This document shows, one piece after another, positions 23,170 through 35,999 of a stretch of DNA of 64,000 bases. Source of the DNA: Chalara sp. BL73 (lineage: Eukaryota > Ascomycota > Leotiomycetes > Helotiales); the NCBI GenBank assembly GCA_918026815.1, contig CAKJVC010000060.1, positions 1 through 64,000 of the forward strand. The letters run 5' to 3'. Under the pieces are notes generated by a model. The model was not told where the DNA came from. It saw only the letters and a program-made list of their open reading frames with translations, and did no database searches. Within the stretch, counting starts at the first letter, position 1. Every line of letters begins with the position of its first letter. Made by a program: the position numbers and the translations under genes.

Positions 23170-26100
23170 CTAACTCCTGGCCCTAAATTTGTCTCCCAAC
23201 TTCGCTGCAGCCTGCGACCCCAAGTGCTCAATATTCTCACTCCTCATAATCTCCAGCGGCGTGAACTCAGCCCCAATCTTCTGCCTCAGCCAGTTCCTCA
23301 GCTCTATACTGACCAACGAATCAACACCTATAGAACTAAGTGGGACACTGATGTCCAATTCTTCTCGCATCATGAAGCCTTGCAATGTGCTACCAATCTC
23401 CTTTGCAAGAAGTCTAATAGATTCTGGTGACGAGAGAAGAATAGGGTTTGTGCTGGCATCGAAGAGCAATTGTTTAAGGTTGTTATCATTGGTTGGCCCA
23501 TGCGAAATAGCGGTGTCCTCGACTTCAAAGTTATGGTACACTGCTGCACGTGGGTCTCTCTTCCATAGTGTGCGGTTGTTGGGTGCTGATAAGGGGAGAG
23601 AAGAACGCATACCAATGGCAATTTGGCTCTGTTTCCCAATTCCTGCAGCCCAAGCCTGTGGGTGCGAGCGGTTGATCATCAGCTGCAAGGAATCGAGGAG
23701 GTCCTGCTCGTGCAGGATGTGTATAGCGCCAGCACGGTGAGCTTCCAGGATGTCGGCATTTTGGTTAAGGTATCCAACATCATCCATGGCTCCGATGTCG
23801 AGGACAGAGGCAGGGAGATCTAATGTGTGTCGGTACTGGACGAATGAATCCAAAAAAGTGTTTGCAGCGGCGTACTAGATTTACGGAGTCAGTATTTTCA
23901 GCTCCAGGTGTTCGGAGGTTATGTTCCACATACGTTAGCCTGCCCTGGTTGCCCACCTACCCCAGACGAGGAACTGAACATGACAAAGAAGTCCAGGGGT
24001 TCTTTCTGCAGAAGTGACAGCTTATGCAAGTTCCAAGTTCCCTGTACTTTGGGCAGTGTAGCCGCTTGCCACTGCTCAAAGGTCATGTCGAGCAGCGCCG
24101 CATCCTGAAATACAATATGAGTATTATAGTAGGGGTTTTGGACAGAGTGATACTTACATTCAGTACCATGGAGGCCTGGAGAATGCCACCAATCTGCTTT
24201 TTAGCTTCGAGGATGGCTTTTCGGATATCGGTGATTCTGCAAACATCGCCAGAGACAGCCTGCACAGTACATCCCTGCGCCTCAAGCTCTAAGAAATAAG
24301 GATCATTCTTTGCTACCGAGCCTGCAGACCTGGAGAAGAAAATTACGTGTCGAGCGCCACTCTGCACAAGCCACGATGCGACTGAGCGCCCAAGCCCACC
24401 GAGTCCGCCTACCAAAAGGTACGCCTTATCGGGGCTGAAGAACAGCTGACTGGAGTCAGTTTTAACCAAAAGCTTGTCAGCTTGATTGGCGAGGGAGACA
24501 ACGATTTTTCCAATATGCTGCCCCTTCTGCATGTATCTAAAAGCATCTTCAACTTTGCTGGCTTCAAACTCTTTGATCGGTTGAATAGGTTTTATATGCC
24601 CCTGATTGAACAAGTCAATCATGCGAATAAGTAGACTAGAAGTTGTCAGTAAACTATATGGATTCAAGAACTTTGATTTCTTACCTATTCATGATCTTGG
24701 GTCGGTCGGCACACATTTGAGATATATCAACTCCCATGAAAGACCGATTTTGTAGGAAAGGGCTCATTTCTAAGGTGGCTCGGCCAATGAAATCCCTCTT
24801 GCCAATCTCTATCATCGTCCCAAATTCTGCCACACAGTCCCATGATGCGTGGAGGAGTTCCCCAGAAAGTGAATTGAGAACAAGGTCTACACCTCTGTTG
24901 CTGGTCTCAATCATGAGGTGTCGTAGAAAGCTAACGTCTCTGGAGTTGAAGATCCTGTTCCTGGAGATCCCGAAAGTAGATACCAGGTAGTCTACTTTCT
25001 CTTCATTTCCAACTGTACAGAAAATCTATGATGTATTAGATACGCGTGCAGAGAAGAAATGGGTTTCACCTACTTCGGCCCCGATCATCTTGGCGACTTG
25101 TATAGCTGCAATCCCAACACCCCCACAAGCAGAATGGATGAGTATACTTTGATCGCGGTTTAGTCTTCCAAGATCAATCACAGAGTAGATGACTGTGCTA
25201 TAAACACATGGCATTGTTGCAGCCTCAACAAATGAGAGGGCATCGGACATTCGGGTGCATAAATATTTGCTGGCGGTGAGGGTGCTGGCAAATGACCCGC
25301 CAGCAACGCAAATTACTCGGTCCCCAACCTTGAAGCCATCGACATTGCTTCCTACATTTCGAATGACCCCAGAACATTCGCAGCCAAGAGCTCCAGCACC
25401 ATTCTCCTGCTTTGGATCGGTAACAAGACCCATGGTGATCATAACATCTCTAAAGTTCAGGCCAATGGCTGCGGGTTCTACTTCAACCCAGTCCGGATCC
25501 AGGGATGGCATAGGCTGTACTTGCTTCCAGCACATCGTCTGCAAAGAGCCTGGCCGAATGACAGCAAGTTGCTTGGGTAAAGACTGTTGTTCTTTCTCTG
25601 CCAACTGCTCTGAGACAGATATCCAATGGAAATTGCTAATCTTAACAGCTCCACCGGAATATGCGTACTCAAGAACAGGTTTCATGTCCTCCTGGACGCG
25701 ATGTTCAAACTGGTGAAGTACATTGGTCACCGTCTTCCAAGCTTCCGTATCAAAATTTTCAAGTTCTAGAGTTGCGATATCGATCTGAAGCTCGGCGCGG
25801 ATGGTTCTGGCAAATCCAAGAATAAGACTGTATCTAGGGTCCTTGCAGTTGATTTGGCAGGCGCCGGTGATCCATAGAATACCGGAGTCTTTGATCCTAC
25901 CCAAGAAGTCTCTTATAGCTTTGAAGTCATTTTCAGACACATTATGAATGAAGGGCGCATTCAGGTCCAGGAGTGAGACAATAGTTTGACCAGGATTAGG
26001 TGTTCCATCCAGCGTGCAAAGATCAATCTCAAATCCACTTTCTTTGAAATGTTTCTGCACATCTTTATTAGTGTTGCTTATCCCCTGAAGAATTGTGATC

Positions 26101-29100
26101 CGTTTTAAAGAGTGTTTCTGGCATGCTGGCATTGCGATTATGTTACTATTGAACTGGCCATCGAATGTAATGGCATTGATCCCACCAAACCCAGCCCCTT
26201 TTAGCTCGACCTCCCAACGCTTGGGGGTAACATAAGGCTCATCAATACGCCCGTCTGCTTCGCCAAGCCACCAGCCAGGTAGGACACCCTGCACACATTA
26301 GTAGCCGAATTAAACCATTTGATTATGCTTACCATAACATAGTTGGTCCATTTTGTTCTTGGAGTTAACTCTTGAAGAAGCAAGCGTCCTCTTGGTTGCA
26401 GAAGTTTCCTCACATTGGTTAAAGTCTGGCTGAGAGAAGGTGTTGCGTGTAGTACCTAGTATTTATATGAGCATTGCAACACGCTTTATAAAATTTCGCT
26501 CCATTAGTCCTAGCACTCTTGATATTTGTATTGGATTTGAACCTCGGAAATAAACTTGATTATTCATTATAATGAGATTTTTAAACGAATCCGATTTTGG
26601 AAAACCTTAAAAATAAATAATACTTGAGAAATTAAGCTGTGCCTAACCTTCAAGTCTGAGAGAGCATGGAACAAAGGGTATCATAAGTAATGGCGCAGAT
26701 TGTTGAGATTAAAACACACTTACATTGCAAGCAACAATGAGATCGAATGACTCTAGTTCAAATCCTTGCTCAGCAGGATCCTTCGAAATGTCCAAAATAG
26801 CGTACTTTAAGCCGTCAACATCTTTAAATCGTTCCTTGGCACCGGGAAAGAACCCAGCAGATATATCGGTATAAGTATAAGAAGAGAACATTCTCTCCCC
26901 ATACTCAGACCTCAAGAACGGCAGAATAGTGGAAGTGGTACCGCCCGTTCCGGCTCCGATCTCCAAAATCTTCAGGTTCGGCTTGTAGTGAGAAAGAAGC
27001 TTGAAAAATTGGCCATAATCCCAGAGTTGCATGTAGTCATAGATACTAGTCAATACGTCATCCTGTAGCAGAAGATCTAGGGGGTCAGTCTCTCCAGTGA
27101 AGATTGCTTCGTTGGATTGGAATATCCGATGGACCGCAGTAGACACGGCCGCTGCCTCAGTCTCACAGAGCTGTGAGAATAGCTCATTGATCAAAGTTGT
27201 CCTCTCATGGCTGCTTAGTGAAACAATTTTGGCGGAGTCTGTGACATTAGGGTATTTGTCTTCAAGTGCTATCTCGCGTTGCGCTTCATTCCAGGCGCGG
27301 AACTTCCTCATGAATTGTGCTTTGCACTCCAATGTCCGGAGCTGTTGGCTTGTCTCTATCATGCATGCCAGAGCAAATTTCTCTAGCAAATGGTGTTCAG
27401 CGGTGATGTCTTTCGCAGGTTTCATTAAAGTAGCAGCGTCGAGAAAGTTCAGGTCGCGATCCCATTGTAATTCAGTAGCTGCATGTGGATCCGGATCGCT
27501 GGAATTACCATTGTCTCCAAGGGAGGAAAATTGCATGTTCTTGATACTAAAGACATTGCTCCCATCGGGTGATGTTCCTAGAAGGTTTCCGCTTAAAGCT
27601 GCACCACTGAGAAATGTCTCCGCTTGGACATTAATAGCCCCCTGGGTGGGCCGAACACAGAGCTCCTCGATCGAAACTGGAAGAAAGAGCCTGTCAAAGA
27701 ATCGTGGAATCCCTTTGAAGAAAGCGACAGTCAAGAGCTGGAAGGAGGAATCAAGCATAGTAGGATGTAGTGGATAGGTTGAATCCTTCGGGTCAGGCTG
27801 CTCCTGGACCAGTAATGCCGAAGCCTTAGTCTCTGACACATGAGAATGGATCTTTCTTAAGCAGCGGAACTTTGGCCCGTAATTCATCCCAAACCGTTTC
27901 ATGACAGAGTACCAGGCGCTCGGTAAAACATTTCGATCAAGAGACTGGCTGAATAGAGGTGTACTCGGAATCCCTTCCCCAGACTTAACTTGCCCAGTGA
28001 TATGCTTAGTCCAAGTCTTGCCCGATAACGAGGACACCGAGAAGTCGTACCAGGCGGAATCAAGGGTTGTTGTAAGCCTAACCGGACGCAGGTTGGTGAC
28101 AATTTCAACCACATTATCCTCCTGTAGAACAAGAGCTGTAGTAATCGAAACCCGCCTTAAGGTATATTCAAGAGACCCGAAGAGTTGTCTTATGGCTTCC
28201 CCTATCATAGCAATGAATCCGGCTGCTGGGAACAAGATATCTTGGGCTATCTCGTGCTCGCGGATCCACGGTTGGTGATCCAATTTCAGCATCTTCCGCC
28301 AGGATGGGTTAATATCTGTGCTTTGGACAACCCGAGTCCCTAATATGTCATGGGGCAGGAATTTCCTTAATCTCCAATCTCTGGATAGCCGGCTTTCGGC
28401 CCAGTATTTATCTTGGTAATGCCATGGATAGGGCGGGAGGTTTGTCAGGACCTGGCCTTGGGGGATGATACGGGTGAAGTCAACATCGATTTTCCTGAGC
28501 CAGAGTTGCCCCGCGGTGTTGAGCAAATCGAGCACAGAATTGCTGTTCCTAATCACGGTGGGGACGTAATCAACGCCTTTCTCGTTGTTTAATGTTTGAC
28601 GAATAGGCCCTGCAAGTGCTGAATGAGGGCCGATCTCCAAGAATGTCTTCGGTGAAGCTAACGTTGATAATGCAAGCTCGACTGCGGAGCGGAATAGCAC
28701 TGGGGAAATTAGGTTATTTACCCAGTAAGGGCCTGAGAGAGCGCCTTCCTCTTTCACAATCTTCCCCAAAACAGACGAGTAGAAAGGCACTTGGGGTTCT
28801 TTGGCATTGACCCTTTTTGCTAGCATTCTAGCATACTGATGAGAAACCGAAGACATATGATCTATCCAATTTGTTAGTCTCGCCAATATTTTTGGGAATG
28901 TGAAGAATAAAAAGCCTACAAGAGTGATAAGCGCACTCAACTCGTAATGATCGGACTAGCACATCCGGGAATTTCTGCTGGATATCTTTCATAATGCCTT
29001 CGAGTACATCAATGTCTCCGCTCAGAGTAACGCTTCCAGGACTATTGTCGCATCCGATTATGACGCCTGCTTGCAAGAATGGGGCAACCTCGGATCGTCC

Positions 29101-31761
29101 GAGCCCAATTGCAGCCATGCCACCAGAGTGAATGCTCCCAAGCCCTTTCGTGCTGATTCCTCTGTAGTAAGCTATCATAATTGCCTCATTTGCAGTGATT
29201 GCTCCACAAGCATAGGCACCACTGATCTCTCCGGAAGAATGCCCGATGACAGCTGAGGGCTTGATATTCCAGCTGGATAATAGGTCAACCAGCGCAATTT
29301 GAATAGCGGTGCAGCAAGGCTGAGAAAATTCAGCCTCTGCAAGCCGGCTGTCGTGTTTTGGGGCAAGTATTTCATCTAAAAATGTCAGCGACCCACAAAA
29401 ATTGAATTATGAGAGAGACTGGAACGTGCTTTCTAATGACCACTCCGGGGGCTCTGGTAGAGAACCTAGGTAAAGTTCTAATGCCTGGATACTAGCTCTG
29501 AATGTTTCTGACGTCTCTATGAGTTGTTGTCCCATTTTGCCCCATTGAGCTCCTTGCCCTGTAAATGTAAAAATAAGCTTAGTGGGCTCAGAAACTTTAG
29601 TTGCAGGATACATTTCAAGAGGGTTCGAAGGTGAGGCAATACAGAATGAACGGTAGGGGTGGAATTCTCTTCGTTGGGTAAGGGTGTAGCTAATGTCTGC
29701 TAGAGCCTGAGGCCTTCCAAGAACAGCATTTTTATGCATATCGACTAATTCTTGTAAGGCTTCTGAATGCTTGGCGGAAAAGACAAGAAGTTTTGCTTCA
29801 GTTTCTACTAGTTCTTGGTTCTCGCTCCTGTGAAATTTTAGAGATGTAGCAGATTCGAGAAGGACCTGTGATTGATTTAGTATCTACGTGAATATTGATT
29901 GAAGTGGGAATGATTTCGGAGACTCCAAATTTTGAAATCTTGAATAAATTTCGAGCATCTAGATAATGCTAAGGTTTGCAATACTGATAGTTCACGGACA
30001 AAAACGCCGGACGGGAGACTCACGTGAGCATTGGCACCCCCAATTCCAAAAGAATTGACGCCGACCCTCTCGAGACGATCCTCGGGCCATGGAGTGGGCT
30101 CAAGTGGAACGACAAGACTTGCTTTCTCAAAAGGAACTGAAATATCCCATTAGTACAAAACTAAATTCACCTAGAATGTTACTCACTGTCTGGATGAGGA
30201 GTCGTGAAATTTATGTTTGGCGGAATGATTTTCTTCTCTAGGGCAAGGACCATCTTAATAACACTTGCCAATCCGGAGTTTCCCTCAGAATGACCAAGAT
30301 TCGGTTTGATCTTTTCAGTTAGCATATCGAGATGGCTACCGGCGAGTCAACATCTTACTGAGCCGATGTAAACCCCGCCATGATCTCCAAATACTCTCGC
30401 GACTGCTTTCGTCTCAATAGGATCCCCAACCTAATGCATTTGAAATTAGCTACGTAAACGACCAAGAACAAACCGAGCCTGATGCCTCTCACCTTAGTTC
30501 CTGTTCCATGGCATTCAATCATAGCAGTCTTTGAAAAATCAGTGAATCCGGCGAGTCTATGGCCCCGTCTAATAAGTGCTTCATGGCCCTCAGTGCTAGG
30601 CATTGTGAGACCTGGTGTTTTTCCATCTGAGGCAACACATGTAGATCTAATAACCGCGCGAATGGGATCCCCATCTCTGACTGCATCGCTCAGTTTCTTC
30701 ACGTAGAGGGCACAAACACCCTCACCCCTGGCATAACCATCTGCATTTGCATCAAATGTTCTGCAAATCCCGGTTGGAGATAGTACACCTTGGTCTGTAA
30801 GGGCCACTGTCATCCGGGGAGCCGTGATAATACTAGCTCCCCCAACAACAGCAGTTGTGCAGTCTCCACGAGCTAACGCCATACAGGCCTCGTGGAGTCC
30901 AGTTAGAGAAGATGAGCAGGCGGTCCGTAGAGTCATGCTGGATATCAATGTCAGTGAGCTATAGAGTTGATATAGTTGCAATTAGGAATGGGAATACAAA
31001 CCTTGGGCCTCTGAAGTCAAATTCATATGACACCCGATTCGAGGTAGCAAAGTCGCTGTAACCCGCCATCCTGTACATATTTGTGTTCTGATCATCTTTC
31101 AGCTCCATATCTAGCCAGTCTTCTCCAAAAGATCCAATGTAGCAGCCAATATTCTGGCCTCGCCATTGTTTCGCTCCAGAATTCTCTAGGCACTCGTAAA
31201 CAACCTCAAGCATGAGACGTTGAGCAGGATCCACAGCTTCGGCTTCTTGCTTGGTCATAGACCAGAAAGATAAATCCAAATTTGCAAGATCCAAACCTTC
31301 TAAAAAGTATCCATATTCTGTGCCAATGTGGCCAACCTTTCCCGGCCCGTAGAAGGCGTCGACTGTCCGGGATGGGAGAGTCAGCCGTTGCATATTTAGG
31401 ATGCATTGAGAGGCGATAGCTTTTGTACAGAAGTGGGGATGGGTGGAAGAGGCTAGAGAAATAAGGAAGTTGATCTCGTACCATTGTAGCGATTCTCGGG
31501 AACCCGACATCGACCACTTTTCTTGTTGACAAGGAAGTCCCAGAGAGCTTCTGAATCTCGAATGCCACCTGGCAGTCTCATAGCCATCCCAATAATAGCA
31601 ATAGGCTCGGCGACTTGAAACTCATCGTTTGGGCTCTTCATCTGATCAGCGTTGTTAATTGTGGTGGGATTGCCATTGGTATGGCAGTTGCCTATCCCAT
31701 TTGATTGCCGATTCATGTTGGCCTGGATGCTAACACCATTGCTCCTACCTATACTCCCCAT
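23170..31761 (-). CDS. Highly reducing polyketide synthase (KS-AT-DH-cMT-ER-KR-ACP)
   Basis: Fifteen exons can be joined into one open frame of 2485 residues (stop TAG at 23170). KS (about 48-465) has the active cysteine in TACSSSL and histidines in ECHGTGT and [11 protein letters not shown] (560-880) has GHSSGE. DH (930-1240) has REHEI and the Asp in HPTMLDSSF. The C-methyltransferase (near 1400) has [11 protein letters not shown] (1760-2070) has [14 protein letters not shown] (2080-2300) has [11 protein letters not shown] and NYAAANTF. The C-terminal ACP has [10 protein letters not shown]. There is no thioesterase or reductase, so the fully reduced, possibly methylated chain must be taken up by a partner, most likely the SAT of the NR-PKS. 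The residue before TACSSS is Arg instead of the usual Asp. One intron (29376-29429) uses a GC donor, and one (26456-26723) is unusually long. Confidence 0.93.
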
Positions 31762-32729
31762 TGTAATACAAGAAGTCTATATTCTCCTAGAAAAAGTGAT
31801 GTGTAAAAGGGTCGCGTAAGAGATGTGTGCGGACTAGATCGAATAGACAACCAGGAAATAATAGAAGCTTGCTGGGTTTCGGCGTCATAACATAAATAAT
31901 ACTACATGCAAACAATCGGGCCATTCAAATCCGTTCTCATTGTTCGGCTTATGTGGGGCTCCGTCGCGATTGGGATAGAGATGGCTTTAGCTACCTACAT
32001 ACCTCTGGGACCAAGAGGAGTGCTCATAGTTCCCTCCCTGCAGATTTCGGGACATCAAGCTCTGTAGAGTAAACAGTGGCAGGAAAGTCCTCTCCATCCA
32101 ATATCCTAGTAGATGGTAAGTTTTTAGTCGAAGGAATTCGGTCGGGTAACGGGCACTTTCGGTGTTAATATATCAAGCCCTCACACCCGGGGTCTTGGAA
32201 TCCACTCTCGGAGCCGCACTTGTTAGCTCGATCCTGCAAATCTACTAATCCACTAAGCCGTATGCTGAAGGTAATTGTGTTTGGTTTCTAGGTTGGTGAA
32301 AGGAGAGTTGGAGAAGATGCGTCAAAGTTTGACGTTGGAGATTGATTGATTTGATGTGATTTAATCTTATTGGCTGTGTAAAAGCGCTAGCTTTATGTAA
32401 GCCTACCACAATGTCAAGGCGCACCTACACCGTGGGTGCGATACGGGGCGATGCAGGAAAAAGTGGGGTATACACCGGGTGTAGCTACGCGCTATCACGT
32501 GTTTGCAACGAGAGCTAGGCTCGTGCCGAAGGCACGTGCTGCCGAGTCATCCTTACGGGTTCAACCCGTCACAGTTCTAGATAAGGGGGGGCGGGGGGTG
32601 TGCACGGAATTATTGATACATTAGATGCTAAGCGCTAGAGTAATCTATTTGGAGATATCCAGAACAAGGAGTTATCCTTCTCAGAGGTCGCAGTTCAATT
32701 GATTTCGATATTCCATAGCACCCGGGTTC

Positions 32730-33466
32730 CAGTTGGGCCAGGGTAGAAAATTACTTGACAAAACGCCAAGAAACGCTCTTTGTGCAACCATTTGTACCCT
32801 GGGTGAACGTAAGCGAAAAACCAAATCTGGTTAGAACTATGCTTGGCAAATGCACAACATAGGCTTAGCGCGTAAAACACTGCATATTGTAAGTATATGC
32901 AAAGCATATTCTAGTACTCATTTTTACTACAGAAAGACTATTATAATAAGCAGAAAAGTGTCACGGCCCTGGCTTTATCTCGAGCTTAGCTTTGTTACTA
33001 CAGGGCTCGGCATCCCAAAGCTTGGGGACCGACGCTACAAAGCTCGCTTACACTGGCTCCTGGCCAGCCTCCTCTATATAAAGCACTGTTCTTCTTCTTT
33101 TTTTCTGCCTGTAGCTTGTTTTCTTAGTTATAACAATTGATAGTTGTTCACATTTTACAGATCGAGATCCTGTTCAGCTTAAGTTGTTACAAAAAGTTGG
33201 CATATGCTAAGAATATGCTACATAGGAAATTCTATACTAAGCTTATTCATTTATTTAATTACAAATTTACTTGCAGTAGTCTTTATAATCGAATCAATTA
33301 AGCAACGCAGAAATACAAATTTGTAACGTTTTCATTTCAAAGTTCAAAAGTTATATTGTACGTGTCGCAATAAAAAACGCGAAACGCTTATTTTATGCTT
33401 GACATATGCCAGGGTGAGATTTCTACCCTGGGCCAAGAATTTTCTACCCTGGCCCAACTGTAACCC
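32730..33466. repeat. Inverted-repeat-flanked (MITE-like) segment
   Basis: The sequence CAGTTGGGCCAGGGTAGAAA at about 32730 recurs in inverted orientation, ending near 33466, with 22-24 matching bases. A second related copy (TTTCTACCCTGGGCC) sits just inside the right arm near 33420. The decamer CCATAGCACC occurs just outside both arms in direct orientation (32714-32723 and 33471-33480). No coding sequence inside. This looks like a non-autonomous DNA element that was later hit by an LTR retrotransposon. Confidence 0.55.
32959..33191 (+). mobile_element. Solo LTR (family A) with 5-bp target duplication
   Basis: The 233-bp segment starts TGTCACGGCC and ends TTGTTACA, the TG...CA ends of an LTR. 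It is flanked on both sides by AAAAG (32954-32958 and 33192-33196). It carries a TATATAAAG box-like motif near 33074. Related copies lie at 55925 and, inverted, at 56108-56330. No internal retrotransposon genes remain. Confidence 0.85.
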
Positions 33467-33742
33467 CCATAGCACCACCGTGTGTCTTTCACAGAGCTGG
33501 GCGAGCTTCATGATTCATGAAATATGTGTTCGATATAAAGAGACTGTGGGAACAGCCGCCACCTATAGAAAATACCACCACACGCTCGAGATTAGTGTGT
33601 ATTAGCCACTCAGAAGTAGAGCTTATCTTTAGTCACGAATGTTATTGTGATACGGAGTTCAGTGTTGATAAATGCCTCCATTGATCGTAGTCTCCGCCTG
33701 GCTAACCATACCACAAGTATAAAAGACAAAACACCGAGTTAC

Positions 33743-35440
33743 TCAGACATGCCTATTCCTAATCCACACCTTGGCTTTCATGTCTGGCATATAATTTGCA
33801 TTCATCTCTACTATTCTCGGCCTAACAAAGCCCTCCTTGGTGCCTCCTCCGCTCGGACCCAAAGCCACGTCGTAATTCATGATCAATTCAATCAAAATCA
33901 CCTTGATCTCATTGGAAGCGAAGAATCGACCGGGGCAAACATTTCTACCATATCCAAAATTTATACTGTTGGCGTCGGAGGCTACAAATTGGTGATTGTG
34001 CTCTTGCCCTGGGAGTTCTCGCAGATTGGAAAAGCGAAACGGGTGGAATTCAGTAAGTGGCGGTTGGGAGTCTCGAACTACGTGTTTCTCAGGGATTGTT
34101 GAGGTAGGATAAAAAGGGTGTCCCCAGCCAACGATGGTACGGGAGGGAAGAAACGTGCCTGTGGAGAGGGTGATCCCTTTGGGGGCGGTGACGATTCGGT
34201 TCATCGCAACTGTGTTTCATGAGTAGGAGCACAAATCATTGCAAGTAAGAGCCCAAACCTATTGTCGGAGGCGACATACGCATCGACTCCTTCATGAAGC
34301 TGTCCAGCTTCTTCAGTTTCGCTATGCTGGTCTTCCTTAACTTCTTATCCGGGAGCTGCTCTTCGGCTATGACTGCTTCAATCTCAGCACGCAGCGAAGG
34401 AACAATATCTGGGTAAGTAGCAAGATCAAATATCGCATGTGAGGCTGCCATTCCGGTTGTATGAATTGCTGCGAATGCAGCCGTCATTTGCTGCTGTCCC
34501 AGTTCGAATGCATCCGCATTTTCAGGATCTTTGAAGTGCCCAATCATCCAATGCACGAGATTGAAGTTATTCTTCTCCGCCTCAGCGACAGCTTCTCCCT
34601 CTGTCATGGTCTTGAATCTATTCAACTTTTCTTTGTACGTGTTCAAGATACTTGTAACTTGAGGCATCATCTTCTTGCCTGCAAAATTGCGGTAACTCCC
34701 AAGCTGCCAAAGAGCCGGATTAAACTGCGATAAATAAGGTCGGAGAAATTTAGGGATTAGCGAGTTGGTGTGCATCAATATGATGGCATCCCTAGTAAAA
34801 CTCTTCGTTGCCTCAGTCCACTCTTTATCGCGACAAAGTGGCAAACCAACGAAAGCACGCGCTGAGAGCGAGGCAACAACGTCTACGACTGTTGGATATA
34901 CCGTAATTTGTTTCCATTCTGGACAAAATCCAATCTCCTCGTTGAATGAGTGCTGGATCTCATCTTGGAGATCGCCGAGAATTTTGCCAATGTTCCGAGT
35001 AAGGTCGATGCGAATAGCTTGGATAGCTTCTGGATGCTCCGTCGAGCCTATGCCTGTGTATTTGCCAAGGAACTTCTCATAGGTATGTTGTTTAAAGGAG
35101 ATCTTCTCTTCTGGTAGGTTCCGGATCTCGGGGATCATTGAGTGGGGAAGTATTACCCATGGCGGCTTTAGAGGGAAGATGAATGGTGTATTGGGATACT
35201 AAATTATGTTAGTAGTGCTTGTTTATACCTACGGCCCGACGAAGTTAAAACCAGTGTTCTTGCTTCCATCAGTGAATCAGACGTATTTCCAGGCTTCAGT
35301 GAAGCTACGGGAAGGTTAAGCTTCCTTGGTGGATTCAAATAGCGCTTGAGGAGGTATAGGATTATAAGAGCTGCGGATGCTCCTAGGAGAGTAGGAGCCC
35401 ACCCTACAAGCAGAGAAGTGGAGTCAAACATGCTAGTCAT
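33743..35440 (-). CDS. Cytochrome P450 monooxygenase
   Basis: Three exons (35440-35252, 35198-34259, 34209-33743) give an open frame of 531 residues. The start chosen (MTSMFDSTSLL) puts a single membrane anchor (WAPTLLGASAALIILYLL) at residues 12-30, then a Pro-rich hinge. Key motifs are the I-helix AAIHTTGMAASHA, ExxR in FMKESMRMSPP, and the heme-binding FGYGRNVCPGRFF with the cysteine ligand. The I-helix and heme signatures recall the ent-kaurene-oxidase-like group of fungal P450s (CYP68, CYP503 and CYP682 relatives), some of which tailor polyketides or form ether bonds in depsidones; this assignment is tentative. It is co-oriented with the SDR and HR-PKS. Confidence 0.88.
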
Positions 35441-35999
35441 AATTTCACACCGACGGGAATGGTGGTGTGAGCAGTAGATGTTTTGAAGGGTGAGGCCCAT
35501 CTGGCTTTTGAAGATTTCCTCTGGTGAGAAAATCCGTATCTAGCAGATATCTCACGAGCCATAGGATAGGGGAGGGGGGTGGGGGAGAGGCCGGACTTCG
35601 GTTATACTGTCAGATCATACCATGGTTGATCATTGAAAGCGCTATGCGAAGGCTTGGTGGGCTTTATCGGATGTGATACGGATAAGTCGGTGAATATCAG
35701 GCTGCTCCCATTGGATACGTTCGATTGTTAAATATTTGCGGCTTTGGATGAATGTTACCGTGAGACGGATTAAATTTTCAGGAGTTGCTGCGTCAACTAA
35801 TCCTGCAATGCAGAATTTTCTGCTATAGAACGCGCGTCACCTATCAGCCGGTGTGTACGGATGCTCACGCGTAATAGCTCTGGTGCTGAGTGCGAAAATG
35901 TTATTTCTATGAAGACATAAGTCAACCTGGCATCATTGAGTACTAGTTTCCCGTTCTTGCATTTCCCTAGTGATTTCCATTCAGGAATATGTGAGAAGC
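35441..35999. promoter_or_regulatory. P450 promoter region
   Basis: This 559-bp spacer between two co-directional genes carries a G-rich patch (three G runs of 4, 6 and 5 at 35570-35586) and three CGG triplets within 26 bp near 35667-35692, which could be zinc-cluster half-sites. No coding sequence. Confidence 0.35.

Larger units (their letters stand above)
31762..33742. other. Repeat-bearing intergenic region between HR-PKS and P450
   Basis: Upstream of the HR-PKS start lies its promoter. A locally GC-rich, palindrome-dense patch occupies about 32415-32600 (short inverted repeats such as ACGGGTTCAACCCGT and a G-rich run near 32585). An inverted repeat pair (about 32730-32753 and 33443-33466) encloses a solo LTR. 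No gene is seen. Confidence 0.5.

Noticed and set aside
23170..31761. HR-PKS broken into many separate genes by stops
   Set aside because: All gaps resolve as introns with frame-consistent junctions; fifteen exons sum to a multiple of three.
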